This document shows positions 1 through 9,356 of a DNA stretch of 64,000 nucleotides, one piece after another (the first letter of the stretch is position 1; the number at the start of each line of letters is the position of its first letter). Source of the DNA: M3007 sp037445225 (GTDB lineage Bacteria > Bacteroidota > Bacteroidia > Chitinophagales > Saprospiraceae). The stretch spans positions 124,001-188,000 of the forward strand of contig JBBIKW010000003.1 of assembly GCA_037445225.1 (NCBI GenBank), read 5' to 3'. A program made the position numbers and the translations under genes. The notes beneath the pieces were generated by a model. That model worked only from the letters and a program-made list of their open reading frames with translations. It had not been told where the DNA came from and ran no database searches.

Positions 1-213
1 AGTTGTGCCGTATTGCTCCAAGCGCATCGTTTGAGGCGCATTCGCCGCCAAATATTCAAAATAACGCACCAACAGGTGGTGCGGCGTAAACTGTTCTCCG
101 AGCCGGTGCGGCAAAAATTCATCCGGAGATTTGATTTGGGCCCGAATGGAGAGCGGCGATAACACTGCGCATTGCCAAACGAGCAGACTTACGAGGAGCC
201 TTTGATAAATCAT
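1..213 (-). CDS. M14-family zinc carboxypeptidase, N-terminal part (runs off the window)
   Basis: Only the first 71 codons are in the window; the gene continues past base 1. The start is the ATG whose complement lies at 211-213. The protein opens with a hydrophobic signal peptide ending near 'SIRAQ', so it should be exported. The mature start (SPDEFLPHRLGEQFTPHH, then LVRYFEYLA and LEQYGTT) matches my memory of the N-terminus of Bacteroidota M14 peptidases, which precedes the zinc-binding HxxE motif. That motif would lie outside the window, so catalysis cannot be checked. The downstream protease (316-3954) is on the same strand, about 100 bp away on the upstream side in transcription terms, so the two secreted peptidases may be expressed together. 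The family call rests on this short segment only. Confidence 0.7.
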   Translation of the reverse strand, partial: MIYQRLLVSLLVWQCAVLSPLSIRAQIKSPDEFLPHRLGEQFTPHHLLVRYFEYLAANAPQTMRLEQYGTT

Positions 214-315
214 ATTTGCCTTGTGCAAGAGAAATAGAACATTGCGACGCGATAGGGCCGTTAGACAGAACAAATGCGCGGCAAACATGCGCTTTTTACG
301 GCAAAACCAAAGTAG

Positions 316-3300
316 CTATCTCATCAAAGTCATCTTTTGCACCGTCTCTCCCAGCTGAACGAGATAGACCCCTGGAGAGAGGTGCCCTACCGCTAAGGCT
401 TGCCGCTCCGTGCCGGCCGGCAGCGTTTCACGCATCACCACGCGCCCGGTATAGTCGAAGACTGCCATCGGCAACGACATCGATGCCGGAGTGCTTAGCG
501 CCAACCACACTACTTCGCGCGCCGGATTAGGGTAAAGCCGAAAGAGCTCTCGTTCCGCCTCGACCTCCTCTTGAATACTCACCGTCTTGGGGCGGATGAC
601 AAAACGCGGCGTGCCTAAGAAACCGCCTTGGCCATCGCTGACCACAAAGAGAAAGCCGTCGACGCGTTGGCTGCCGTAGTCGAAAAATCGGAGGGCGCCG
701 CTGTTGATGTCGGCCTGAGTGAACTGGTCGCCCGGTTGTAGAGGTGCCGACCAATTTTTAGCCAGATGGCCATGTTGCGGCACGGTGACCAAGGTAAAGG
801 TAAGTTCGTTTGGCGCATTGTCCGCGTCATCGGCGAGTAACAGATCCGCTCCGATGCTGTGGTTGTTGCCCGGTTCAACCTCGAGTGGGAGATTATTCAC
901 CAAAAAAGGCGGCTCTTGGTTGCTTTCGGAACAGAACTCCAACTGAAACTGCTCTAATGTGCCGCCGCCGCCAATTTGCGTGTCCTGGACGCGCAGGGTC
1001 CACACGCCTGTAGCGTTCTGGCCCGTAAATGCTTGGAGCGGCTCTTGTGGGCGATATGGCGCGCCAGTGTTGGGCGGAGGGCAAGGGAAGGATGCCGGGG
1101 CGGCGTCCGTCAAGCGCAGGTTGAAAAAGCCGTTGAAGTTGCCGCAGCGCGCCGACCAAAGGATGACCTCCGTGCCTTGAGGGCTGACGAGGCGTACATC
1201 CAAGTCGCGGAAAAACTCGTGATACCCCTTCACTCGTCGCACCTCCATGTTCTTTAAAATGCCTCCGTTGAGCACATTTATCTTGGACTCGACTACAGGC
1301 TTTCCGTTGGCCGTCATGTTCTTGGGCAAATCATTTGCCTCCCAAACAAAGCATCTCTCGGCAACCGTAGAGAAGAAGAACGGCTCCGTCCAGGAGTGAA
1401 TGCCGCACTCGTTGCGCGGGCGCACGCGCCAATAGTACGCCTTGCCCTTGTCGAGAAAGGCCGCGACTTTGAAACTGTCTAAAGCAGTGTTGCTTACAGA
1501 AGCGACTATGGAGGAAGGTTCAAAAGAAGGGCTTGTAGCCAGCTGTACGTCGTAGGTCAACGCATCCAATCCTCTGCTCCAGCGCAGGGTTTGCGTCAGC
1601 GCTTGCTCAGCAGCGCCAGTGGGCGGATGCAGTAGGGCCAATCCGCTAAAGTCGTTGCGCAGCGTAACGAGGACGATGGTGCGCACGATGGGTGGAAATC
1701 CAGCGGCGGTAGCGCGCAGGGTAAAGGTAAGGGTATCCTCTACTTTCACCTCGGAGAAGTCCAACGTCAGCACGGCGTCTTCGCCAGGCATCACAGTGGT
1801 GCGGTCGAAGACGGCTACGACATCGGGCGGAAGGGGGCCATCTAAGGTCAGGGAGACGGGCTCCTGAAAGCCTAACACTCCGGCAGTGTGGATGACCACG
1901 GTATGTTCGGCGGGGAGGCAGAGCGTCCCACTGTCGTTGTCTAAGCCCAGGGTAAGTGAGGGTTGCGTTGGCGATTGGATGGTGAAGTTTTGGTCGGAGA
2001 TGTCGAAGAACACGTTGTTCGTTCCGTCTATGCGAATGCGCGCTTGTGTGGTGGGTATGTTGGGGACGCGCACGTAGTGGCTGCCGTCGTTGGCCACGCG
2101 CTCTGCCAGAGTGATCGGATAAGTTAGGCCGCCATCGGTACTGAGCCGAATGTTGACGTGCGAACAGTTGACCGGCTCGCGGTTGGTGTTGGCCACTTGC
2201 CAGCGCACCTCCGCGTATTCGCCTATGTTCCAGCGGTCGGTGCTCCGATTAGGGTAGTCTACAACAAAGGGGCCGGCATCGCCCCAGGCGCGGAAAGCTA
2301 CCTCTGCCGCTCCTACGCCACCGCGGTTATCGCGCACGGTGAGCAGAAACGTCAGGTTGCGCGTGTACTCCGGCAAGAGCTCGCGCGGGTCGGTAGTGCC
2401 GCTTAGTATAGTGCTGAGCTGAGGAAAATAGCGGTTGGGCGCCGACACGGCTGGGCGCGTGCGGAAAAGGGGGGAGTCGCCCAACTGAGTACCTAAGGGC
2501 GTCTCTGGACCGATGTCGATCTGTTCCCAACAGTACGTCAGCGGGTCGCCATCGGAGTCTTCCGCGCTGCCCGCTAATTCGAAAGGAGTACCAATAGGGA
2601 TGAAGAAGCCATTAATGTAGGGCAGCGACACCATAGGCGGCTGGTTGTCGGTGGGCGTAAGTGTACCGCATTGGGCGCCGCCCTCGAAGTCGATGTACTT
2701 GCGTATCTCCACAATGGAGCCGCCGTGAAAGTACAGGTCGGGAGCGCTTTGCACGTTGTCGGGGCCACAGCCGCCCACATACGACATGATGGTGCTACCG
2801 CTGCCGGGTTCGTAGGCGGTCAGCGGCGCGCGTTGGTCGGCAGCAAAGCCGCCACAGCGATTCCAAGTGTGATTACCGCCCAATTGGTGGCCCAACTCTT
2901 GGCACGCCACATAGGTGAAAAACAACCCATAAGAGCCGCTACCCGAAGTGCAGCCCAACCACTTGCTGGGTTGACACACTACCCCCAAGCCACCTACACC
3001 GCCACCACCGCGAGCAAAGACATGGCCCACATCGTACGCCGCTGGCGGGACTCCCACTTGGGCCAGCGCCTGCTGATTTTGCGCCGCCAAAGCGCCGTTA
3101 TCTGGGCCAGTAAAGGGGTCGGTGGCCGGCTCCAAAAAGATAGTGGCGAGCGTGGCCTGCACCAAGACAAAGCGCAGCGAAAAGTCGCGCTCGTAGGGCG
3201 CATTGATGCGGTTGACGTGTTCCACCAGTGCCGAGTATACCTGCTCGCGCGTTCCGCCGTGATCCTGCGCAAACTCTCCCGTAGTAGAAATAATGAGGCG

Positions 3301-3954
3301 ATACTGCTTAAGCTGTACCGGACCTTGCTCTAAAAGGCCGCGCATCGATACAGGCGGCACATACGGATGTGAGGACGGCGCTATCCATACAGATGGCTCG
3401 ACGACCAGCCGCTGCATCGGTTCGGAGGGGCGCTCCCCCGGAGGCAGATCTTCGGCGGCATAGGCCATATAGTATTGCCGCTGCCCCCAAGCATACACTT
3501 CCACGATCGAGAGGCTGAGGTCGGGCCAAAAGATCCAGGCGTTTAGGCCGCGCAGCGTATAGCTCATGCGAACCGTCATCCCGGGGCGATAGAGCGCTTC
3601 GCCCGCAAATGTCCGCGCAAAAGGCATAGCCTCCACCAGAGTAGGTTCTACCTGAAATGTCTCCCATATCGAGAAAGGTTCTTGGGTACCATCGGGCAGA
3701 GGAAGGTATACGATACATCGGCGCTGGCGAGCCTCCGGCGTGAACTCCCGAGGCGCCTGGCGCAAGAGGGCTTGCAACGAGCCGGTATCCAACACATAGG
3801 TAGTATAGCGCCGAGGAATGAGCTTGCGCTGCGCGCCCTCCGGCAGCAAAATAGCCGACTCATCGATGGCTCGAAAAAAGTGGCCTGGAAAGGGCTGCGC
3901 CTTCAAGGTGAAAAAGACGCCCCAACACAGCAAGGTTACCCCAATATACCGCAT
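316..3954 (-). CDS. Secreted reprolysin-like (M12B) metalloprotease with P domain and T9SS sorting tail; altered zinc motif
   Basis: This is a 1212-residue exported protein. I chose the ATG at 3954 because it directly precedes a signal peptide (MRYIGVTLLCWGVFF); an in-frame ATG 32 codons upstream would add a non-signal extension. Order of parts: signal peptide; propeptide-like region to about residue 210; metzincin domain at about 215-450; Ig-like/fibronectin-like repeats; a proprotein-convertase P domain near 880-1020; a cadherin-like segment ending 'VVSDGQGGF'; and a C-terminal T9SS type A sorting domain ('LYPNPA' to 'KMTLMR'). Known family members have HExxHxxGxxH. Here residues 352-362 read QELGHQLGGNH, so the first zinc-binding histidine is glutamine (codon 2899-2901), while Glu353, His356 and His362 remain. 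The protein should be secreted or attached to the surface. Its protease activity is doubtful unless the substitution is a sequencing error. Confidence 0.88.
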   Translation of the reverse strand: MRYIGVTLLCWGVFFTLKAQPFPGHFFRAIDESAILLPEGAQRKLIPRRYTTYVLDTGSLQALLRQAPREFTPEARQRRCIVYLPLPDGTQEPFSIWETFQVEPTLVEAMPFARTFAGEALYRPGMTVRMSYTLRGLNAWIFWPDLSLSIVEVYAWGQRQYYMAYAAEDLPPGERPSEPMQRLVVEPSVWIAPSSHPYVPPVSMRGLLEQGPVQLKQYRLIISTTGEFAQDHGGTREQVYSALVEHVNRINAPYERDFSLRFVLVQATLATIFLEPATDPFTGPDNGALAAQNQQALAQVGVPPAAYDVGHVFARGGGGVGGLGVVCQPSKWLGCTSGSGSYGLFFTYVACQELGHQLGGNHTWNRCGGFAADQRAPLTAYEPGSGSTIMSYVGGCGPDNVQSAPDLYFHGGSIVEIRKYIDFEGGAQCGTLTPTDNQPPMVSLPYINGFFIPIGTPFELAGSAEDSDGDPLTYCWEQIDIGPETPLGTQLGDSPLFRTRPAVSAPNRYFPQLSTILSGTTDPRELLPEYTRNLTFLLTVRDNRGGVGAAEVAFRAWGDAGPFVVDYPNRSTDRWNIGEYAEVRWQVANTNREPVNCSHVNIRLSTDGGLTYPITLAERVANDGSHYVRVPNIPTTQARIRIDGTNNVFFDISDQNFTIQSPTQPSLTLGLDNDSGTLCLPAEHTVVIHTAGVLGFQEPVSLTLDGPLPPDVVAVFDRTTVMPGEDAVLTLDFSEVKVEDTLTFTLRATAAGFPPIVRTIVLVTLRNDFSGLALLHPPTGAAEQALTQTLRWSRGLDALTYDVQLATSPSFEPSSIVASVSNTALDSFKVAAFLDKGKAYYWRVRPRNECGIHSWTEPFFFSTVAERCFVWEANDLPKNMTANGKPVVESKINVLNGGILKNMEVRRVKGYHEFFRDLDVRLVSPQGTEVILWSARCGNFNGFFNLRLTDAAPASFPCPPPNTGAPYRPQEPLQAFTGQNATGVWTLRVQDTQIGGGGTLEQFQLEFCSESNQEPPFLVNNLPLEVEPGNNHSIGADLLLADDADNAPNELTFTLVTVPQHGHLAKNWSAPLQPGDQFTQADINSGALRFFDYGSQRVDGFLFVVSDGQGGFLGTPRFVIRPKTVSIQEEVEAERELFRLYPNPAREVVWLALSTPASMSLPMAVFDYTGRVVMRETLPAGTERQALAVGHLSPGVYLVQLGETVQKMTLMR

Positions 3955-4081
3955 AACACAGACAAGCTTGGTTCGACCCGAACAATAATGACCAAATGGC
4001 TGAGCTAAGGTAGACCATTCCGACAGGGCCAGCACCTTTTTGCAGCCCAAAAGCGAACCAAGCGCTCTAAACAGCGGTTTT

Positions 4082-5860
4082 TTACGCTTTATCGGGCGCC
4101 GTCTCCGCTACCACAGCAATGCCCAGCTCGTCGAGCTGCTGCCGTGTGAGGGGACTGGGCGCATCGATCATGACGTCGCGCCCCTGATTGTTTTTGGGAA
4201 AAGCGATAAAATCGCGAATGGAGCTGGCCCCATTCATCACAGCGCAGAGTCGATCGAAGCCAAAGGCGATGCCGCCATGCGGTGGAGCGCCGTATTCGAA
4301 GGCGCCCAACAGGAAGCCAAATTGTGCTTCCGCCTCCTCGGCCGTAAACCCGAGCAGGCGGAAGCTCCGGCTCTGCAAGTCTCGGTCGTGAATGCGAATA
4401 GACCCACCACCGATCTCCACGCCGTTGATAACCAGGTCGTAAGCATCGGCTCGGATGCTCTTGAGCACGGCGGGATCGTCAGCGTCCATCTTCGGAATGT
4501 CGGCGGCCTTTGGCGAAGTGAAGGGGTGATGCATGGCAAAAAAGCGCCCTTCTTCCTCATCCCATTCCAGCAGAGGAAAGTCCAGCACCCACAGCGGCTT
4601 GAAGACGTCGGATGGGCGCAGCCCTAAGCGACTGCCCATCTCTAAGCGCAGCTCCGATAGCTGCTTGCGCGTCTTTTCCGTCTCCCCGGCTAACAGCAGG
4701 AGCAAATCGCCCGCCTGAGCACCGGCAGCGCGCAGCCAACCCTTGAGCTCCTCTGCCGTAAAGTATTTATCGACCGACGACCTGATCGACCCATCGGTCT
4801 CCCAGCGCACGTAGACAAGCCCTTGAGCGCCAATCTGCGGGCGCCGTACCCATTCGGTCAATTCATCCAGCTGCTTCCGACTGTAGGCGGCGCAGCCCGG
4901 CGCGCAAATGCCCAACACACTTTCAGCGCGATTGAAAACGACAAAGCCCTTACCGCGCACCAACGCCGTCAGGTCGACAAACTCCATCCCAAACCGCAAG
5001 TCGGGCTTGTCGGAGCCAAAGCGCCGCATCGCCTCGTCGTAAGTCATGCGCGGAAACGGCCCTAAGTCAATAGCTAACAAGGACAAGAAGAGGTGTCGCG
5101 TCAGCCCTTCGAAGGTCTGCAGCACATCTTCCTGGTGGACAAACGCCATCTCGCAGTCGATCTGGGTAAACTCTGGCTGGCGGTCGGCGCGCAGGTCTTC
5201 GTCGCGAAAGCACTTGACGATTTGAAAATAGCGGTCGAAACCAGCAACCATGAGGATCTGCTTGAAGGTCTGAGGCGACTGAGGCAGGGCATAAAACTGC
5301 CCCGGATTCATGCGCGACGGCACGACAAAGTCGCGCGCCCCTTCCGGAGTGGATTTGATGAGGAAGGGCGTCTCTATTTCTACAAAACCCTGTGCAGCCA
5401 GATATTGGCGCGTCTCTAAGCTCAGGCGCGAGCGAAACAGCAGGTTGTTTTGGACGCAGGGGCGGCGCAGGTCTAAATAGCGGTATCGCATCCGCAGGTC
5501 ATCGCCGCCGTCGGTATCGTCAATGATGCTGAAGGGTGGCGTTTTGGCTGGGTTTAGGACGACGAGCTCGTTCACTTGAACTTCGATGTCGCCGGTGTCG
5601 CGGTTGGGGTTTTTGCTATAGCGCTCGCGCACAATGCCGGTAGCCTGAATGACGAACTCGCGCCCTAGCTTGCGGGCGCGCTCACAAAGAACAGAGTTGT
5701 CTTCCTCGTCAAATACCAATTGCGTGATGCCGTAGCGATCGCGCAGATCGATAAAGGTGAGCTTGCCTAAGTCGCGAGTGTGGGCCACCCAGCCCGCCAA
5801 CGTCACCGTTTTGCCCACGTCGCTGAGCCGCAGGTCGTTACATGTATGGGTTCGGTACAT
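4082..5860 (-). CDS. aspS: Aspartyl-tRNA synthetase
   Basis: This class II synthetase charges tRNA-Asp with aspartate in the cytoplasm. The 592-residue length is normal for the bacterial type. The N-terminal OB-fold anticodon-binding domain spans about 1-110 ('VTLAGWVAHTRDLG'). Motif 2 is visible as 'FRDEDLRADRQPEFTQID', the bacterial GAD insert follows, and motif 3 is 'GIAFGFDRL' near the end. The start is the ATG at 5860 (MYRTHTCNDLR), which fits the family start; a longer ATG nine codons upstream adds nothing family-like. A TACCTTTG -7 element lies 48-55 bp upstream of the start. The gene sits alone between a protease and a permease on the same strand. Confidence 0.97.
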   Translation of the reverse strand: MYRTHTCNDLRLSDVGKTVTLAGWVAHTRDLGKLTFIDLRDRYGITQLVFDEEDNSVLCERARKLGREFVIQATGIVRERYSKNPNRDTGDIEVQVNELVVLNPAKTPPFSIIDDTDGGDDLRMRYRYLDLRRPCVQNNLLFRSRLSLETRQYLAAQGFVEIETPFLIKSTPEGARDFVVPSRMNPGQFYALPQSPQTFKQILMVAGFDRYFQIVKCFRDEDLRADRQPEFTQIDCEMAFVHQEDVLQTFEGLTRHLFLSLLAIDLGPFPRMTYDEAMRRFGSDKPDLRFGMEFVDLTALVRGKGFVVFNRAESVLGICAPGCAAYSRKQLDELTEWVRRPQIGAQGLVYVRWETDGSIRSSVDKYFTAEELKGWLRAAGAQAGDLLLLLAGETEKTRKQLSELRLEMGSRLGLRPSDVFKPLWVLDFPLLEWDEEEGRFFAMHHPFTSPKAADIPKMDADDPAVLKSIRADAYDLVINGVEIGGGSIRIHDRDLQSRSFRLLGFTAEEAEAQFGFLLGAFEYGAPPHGGIAFGFDRLCAVMNGASSIRDFIAFPKNNQGRDVMIDAPSPLTRQQLDELGIAVVAETAPDKA

Positions 5861-5907
5861 AGCGCATTTACAAAGATTGGACACCAAGGGCCGCTCTGCA
5901 GCGGCGG

Positions 5908-5915
5908 CAAAGGTA
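5908..5915 (-). promoter_or_regulatory. Bacteroidota -7 promoter element for aspS
   Basis: On the minus strand these bases read TACCTTTG, followed by CCGCC, matching the TAnnTTTG -7 consensus of the Bacteroidota primary sigma factor. No TTG is found about 20 bp upstream, so the -33 element is weak or absent. The distance to the aspS start is about 48 bp. Confidence 0.5.
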
Positions 5916-5941
5916 AGAGCACCGCGCTGCTTGCTGGTGGT

Positions 5942-7060
5942 TTAGGTGGCGTTCTTATCCTCTTTTTCAACTTCTCCACGCCCCGCCCAGCGCTGAATGA
6001 CCTGAAACTCGCTGAAAAATACCCCCACCACCGTACGCACTACGGTGTAAAGCGGAACTCCGATGATCATGCCCACCGGCCCTCCCAACTGAGCGGCGAC
6101 CAGAACTACCAGGAAAATTTCCAAAGGGTGCGCTCGAACGCTGGCTGAGGTGATGTAGGGGTATAGCAGCACGTTATCGATCAGCTGGGTGAAACCAAAA
6201 GCAATTACCACCTTGAGCAGGTAAAAGCCGATCACTGAAAATTCGGCCTCGATAAAATGTATGAGGGTAAAAATACAACCCACAGCAATGCCTATGAGCG
6301 GCCCTAAGTAAGGGATGACGTTGAAGAGACCGCCCAAAATGCCCAACACCAACGCATTGGGCACGCCCAAAAGCCAAAGGGCAGCCGAGGCAATGGCCAT
6401 AAACGACAAGGTCTGGAGCACCAAGCCGCGCAAATAGCGCGTGAGTACGGCTCCCGCCTCCTCCAAAGCGTGGAGGGTTTTGCGTTTCCAACGAGCAGGC
6501 ATCAGTGAATAGATAACGCCAGTGATGAGATCATCTTCTTTCAGGAAGAAAAAAAGGATAAACGAGACAGAGAAGATCGCCAGCGCTGCACTGCTGGCAA
6601 CAGAGAGGAAACTGCTGACCCAGCTGCCCAACAGTTCGGGCTGAACGAGGCTCAGAGCGGTTTCTTGAAAGCGCTGCCCTAAGGATTGTTCCGCCGGCAA
6701 CAGGTTTGCCTGATGCAGCCAGGCATCCCACCCTGCCGACAACTTCTTGAGCTTCTCGCCCAAAGCCGTGTAGTTAACGGTAGAGAGGCGCCTTATCTGG
6801 GCGGTAATGGTCGGAGCGAAGAGCAGGAAAAAACCGATAAGAATAAAAAAGAAAAACGCTAAGGTGAGCAAAGCCGCCGTAGTAGGCCCCATCCGCCAGC
6901 GCCCGATGCGCACATACCTTTTGAAGAAGTCTCTTATCGGCCGACCTAACGTCGCCAACACCACCGCCACCGCGATGTAGGCCGCGATGTTAACAAAAAA
7001 ATAGAGCATCGCTCCAATTCCCAATAGAGCCAATGCCCACAGGATAGTGTTGCGCATCAT
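5942..7060 (-). CDS. AI-2E family (PerM/YdiK-like) membrane permease
   Basis: This 372-residue integral membrane protein has about eight predicted helices, grouped as in the AI-2E transporter family: two or three at the N-terminus (ILWALALLGIGAML and following), a soluble stretch near residues 90-150, then a dense hydrophobic block. The family-typical 'NVIPYLGPLIG' loop lies near residue 240, and 'GGPVGMIIGVPL' near 330. Members export diverse small molecules or ions, and the true substrate here is unknown. The gene stops 3 bp after the start codon of nothing else: its upstream neighbour, the AlkB-like gene, ends at 7064, so the two are probably cotranscribed. Either of two adjacent ATGs (7060 or 7057) could start it. 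Confidence 0.88.
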   Translation of the reverse strand: MMRNTILWALALLGIGAMLYFFVNIAAYIAVAVVLATLGRPIRDFFKRYVRIGRWRMGPTTAALLTLAFFFFILIGFFLLFAPTITAQIRRLSTVNYTALGEKLKKLSAGWDAWLHQANLLPAEQSLGQRFQETALSLVQPELLGSWVSSFLSVASSAALAIFSVSFILFFFLKEDDLITGVIYSLMPARWKRKTLHALEEAGAVLTRYLRGLVLQTLSFMAIASAALWLLGVPNALVLGILGGLFNVIPYLGPLIGIAVGCIFTLIHFIEAEFSVIGFYLLKVVIAFGFTQLIDNVLLYPYITSASVRAHPLEIFLVVLVAAQLGGPVGMIIGVPLYTVVRTVVGVFFSEFQVIQRWAGRGEVEKEDKNAT

Positions 7061-7063
7061 ATA

Positions 7064-8119
7064 TCAGTTGGAGGAAGTTGTAGCAGCTGTATCGGTAGGG
7101 AGGCGCGGGTTCATGATCCGAAACCACAGCGGCGGCACCATGGCCAGCAACACACAAGTGGGATAGCCAAAGGGCAGTTGAGGACTTTCATCTAAGTGCC
7201 GCAGTATCTGATACTTGCGTGTAGCCTTATAGTGATGATCGCTGTGTCGCGTCAGCTCGTACAAAAAGATACGCCCCAATTCGTGGTTGCTGTTCCAAGA
7301 GTGCGCGGGCCGAACGGGCTCTGGTCGTCCGTTGGGCAGGATGCGCCGGCGCAGTCCATAGTGCTCGATGTAGTTAATCGTCTCTAAAAGCAATACGCCG
7401 ATAAGGGCAATGGCTAAGGCGCCACCTAAGGCTTTCATGCCCAGCACGGTTGCCACCGCCACCAACCAGGCCGTTTGCCAAAAGAGGAAGCGCAGCATTT
7501 CGTTGTGTAGGCTCCATATGGGCAGCCCAGCCCGCTGCAGGCGTTCGCGCTCCAACTGCCAAGCGCTCTTCCAACTGCCTATGATGGAGCGGAGCCAAAA
7601 GGCAAACAGCCACTCGTCGCGGCGCGCCGTCGCCGGGTCGCGCTCCGTAGCCACATACTTATGGTGCCCGCGGTTGTGTTCGATGAAAAAGTGTTGGTAC
7701 AGCGCTACCATCAACATCCACTTTGCCATCACCTGCTCATAGCGGCGCGTGCGATGCCCCAACTCGTGCGCCACATTGATCCCTATCGCCCCAACAATGA
7801 TGCCGGCGCCCAACGTCAGACCTAACCACTCCGACCAGCTGAGCACTTCGTACTGCACTGTCCACAAATACCAGCCCGTCAAGCCAAAAAAGATGGGAAA
7901 GTTCAAGTAGAGCAATATATCAAAAAAGCGGCGCCGCGAGCGACGCTCCTCCTCCTCCGGCGGCACGTTTTCCGTAGATTGAGGCATCCACAGCTCTAAG
8001 AGTGGAAGAACGACAAAACTAACGACAGGTGTCTTCCATGCCCATGGCCCCTGATAGAGAAGAGCCGACGCCATACTCCAAGGCAGCAAGTAAGCAAAGA
8101 GATATTTCCAGTCTTTCAT
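7064..8119 (-). CDS. alkB: AlkB-type alkane 1-monooxygenase (membrane di-iron hydroxylase)
   Basis: This 351-residue membrane protein should hydroxylate the end carbon of alkanes or another hydrophobic chain, using a di-iron centre and electrons from rubredoxin. All AlkB histidine boxes are present: HELGH (118-122), HNRGHH (148-153), the diagnostic NYIEHYG (249-255) and RHSDHH (291-296). At least four to six hydrophobic helices lie around them. The NYxEHYG signature separates it from fatty-acid desaturases and XylM. I chose the ATG at 8119: the longer in-frame start at 8188 would overlap the next gene by 56 bp and lacks family similarity. No rubredoxin gene is adjacent. The gene begins 13 bp after the cystathionine gamma-synthase-like gene, so the two are likely cotranscribed. 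The substrate is unproven. Confidence 0.88.
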   Translation of the reverse strand: MKDWKYLFAYLLPWSMASALLYQGPWAWKTPVVSFVVLPLLELWMPQSTENVPPEEEERRSRRRFFDILLYLNFPIFFGLTGWYLWTVQYEVLSWSEWLGLTLGAGIIVGAIGINVAHELGHRTRRYEQVMAKWMLMVALYQHFFIEHNRGHHKYVATERDPATARRDEWLFAFWLRSIIGSWKSAWQLERERLQRAGLPIWSLHNEMLRFLFWQTAWLVAVATVLGMKALGGALAIALIGVLLLETINYIEHYGLRRRILPNGRPEPVRPAHSWNSNHELGRIFLYELTRHSDHHYKATRKYQILRHLDESPQLPFGYPTCVLLAMVPPLWFRIMNPRLPTDTAATTSSN

Positions 8120-8132
8120 GGCACCGACAAAA

Positions 8133-9287
8133 CTACAACACCGCATCCAAATCGGCAATGAGATCTTCGGCGTCTTCAATGCCGACACTGAGGCGGATAA
8201 GCGAGTCGGTCAGACCTACTTTCAGGCGCTCCTCTCGCGGAATGCTGGCATGGGTCATGCTGGCCGGATGGCCGATGAGGGACTCTACTCCGCCTAGCGA
8301 CTCTGCCAAGGAAAAGAGCTGGGTACGGCTCAAAACGCGCAGCGCCGCCTCGAACGTGTTATCCAACAGGTCGAACGAGACCATGGCGCCAAATAGGCGC
8401 ATCTGGCGCTTGGCCACTTCGTGGTTAGGGTGGTCGGGAAAGCCTGGCCAGTACACCCGCGACACCTTGGGATGGCTTCTGAGAAAATGGGCGACGGCTT
8501 CGGCGTTTTCGCAAGCACGCTGTACGCGCAAATGCAACGTCTTGATGCCACGCAAGATGAGAAAACAGTCCATTGGCCCGGGCACAGCACCGGAGGCGTT
8601 TTGGGTAAAGTGCAGGCGTTCGGCCAGCTCAGCATCGCGAACGACCAAGCATCCGTGTACCGAGTCCGAATGCCCGCCGAGGTATTTGGTGGCGGAGTGT
8701 AACACGATGTCGGCCCCTAAGTCGAGCGGGTTTTGCAGATACGGTGAAGCAAATGTGTTGTCGACCACCGTCAAGATGCCGTGTCGGCGCGCTACGGCGC
8801 ATACCGCTTCGATGTCTATGATGTTGAGCATGGGATTTGTTGGCGTTTCTATCCACAATAGGCGTGTTTCTGGGCGGATCGCCTCCGCTACTCGATCCGC
8901 TTGCGTCATGTCGATAAAGCGGCTTTTGAGCCCCCAAGCACCGTATACGCGTACCATTTGTCGGTACGAACCTCCGTACAAATCGTTGACCGACAGAATC
9001 TCGTCCCCCGTTTTCAGCAGCTTGATGACGGCATCTTGGGCGGCCAATCCGGAAGCGAAACAGATGGCCTCTGTGCCGTTTTCGAGGGCGGCCAAGTTTT
9101 TCTCTAAGGCGCTGCGCGTGGGGTTTTGGGTACGGGCATATTCGTAGCCCTTATGCTGGCCCGGGGCGGCTTGCACGTAGGTAGAGGTCTGGTAAATGGG
9201 GGTCATAATGGCTCCCGTGCTGGGGTCAGGCACTATGCCGGCGTGGATAGCTTTGGTGGCAAACTTCATAGCGGACTCTTTTTTCAT
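8133..9287 (-). CDS. Cystathionine gamma-synthase / gamma-lyase family PLP enzyme
   Basis: This 384-residue enzyme belongs to the Cys/Met-metabolism PLP family. Members either make cystathionine from an activated homoserine and cysteine or cleave cystathionine or homocysteine. The PLP lysine is in 'HSATKYLGGHSDSVHG' near residue 201. The cofactor-phosphate loop 'YARTQNPTR' and the N-terminal 'IYQTSTY' are typical. A second possible start (ATG at 9269, MKFATKAIHAG) matches many relatives and may be the true one. Sequence alone does not separate synthase from lyase. A TACCTTTG promoter element lies at 9349-9356. The AlkB gene follows closely downstream. Confidence 0.92.
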   Translation of the reverse strand: MKKESAMKFATKAIHAGIVPDPSTGAIMTPIYQTSTYVQAAPGQHKGYEYARTQNPTRSALEKNLAALENGTEAICFASGLAAQDAVIKLLKTGDEILSVNDLYGGSYRQMVRVYGAWGLKSRFIDMTQADRVAEAIRPETRLLWIETPTNPMLNIIDIEAVCAVARRHGILTVVDNTFASPYLQNPLDLGADIVLHSATKYLGGHSDSVHGCLVVRDAELAERLHFTQNASGAVPGPMDCFLILRGIKTLHLRVQRACENAEAVAHFLRSHPKVSRVYWPGFPDHPNHEVAKRQMRLFGAMVSFDLLDNTFEAALRVLSRTQLFSLAESLGGVESLIGHPASMTHASIPREERLKVGLTDSLIRLSVGIEDAEDLIADLDAVL

Positions 9288-9348
9288 CTTAGCAATAAGA
9301 GTGCATCTTTTAGCATTCGCACTCGGAACGACAGATGCTTGGCGGCCG

Positions 9349-9356
9349 CAAAGGTA
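9349..9356 (-). promoter_or_regulatory. Bacteroidota -7 promoter element for the cystathionine gamma-synthase-like gene
   Basis: The minus strand reads TACCTTTG followed by CGGCC, a full TAnnTTTG match. It lies about 62 bp upstream of the 9287 start. No clear -33 TTG is seen at the usual 20 bp spacing. Confidence 0.5.

Noticed and set aside
216..530. Plus-strand frame of 104 codons near the left end
   Set aside because: It runs antisense over the end of the protease gene and has biased low-complexity content typical of antisense frames.
2671..3333. Plus-strand frame of 220 codons inside the protease gene
   Set aside because: It is fully antisense to a gene with clear domains and has no recognisable protein features.
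8029..9147. Plus-strand frame of 372 codons across the AlkB and PLP enzyme genes
   Set aside because: It is antisense to two well-supported genes; the composition (Ser, Arg and Pro rich) is that of an antisense frame in GC-rich DNA.
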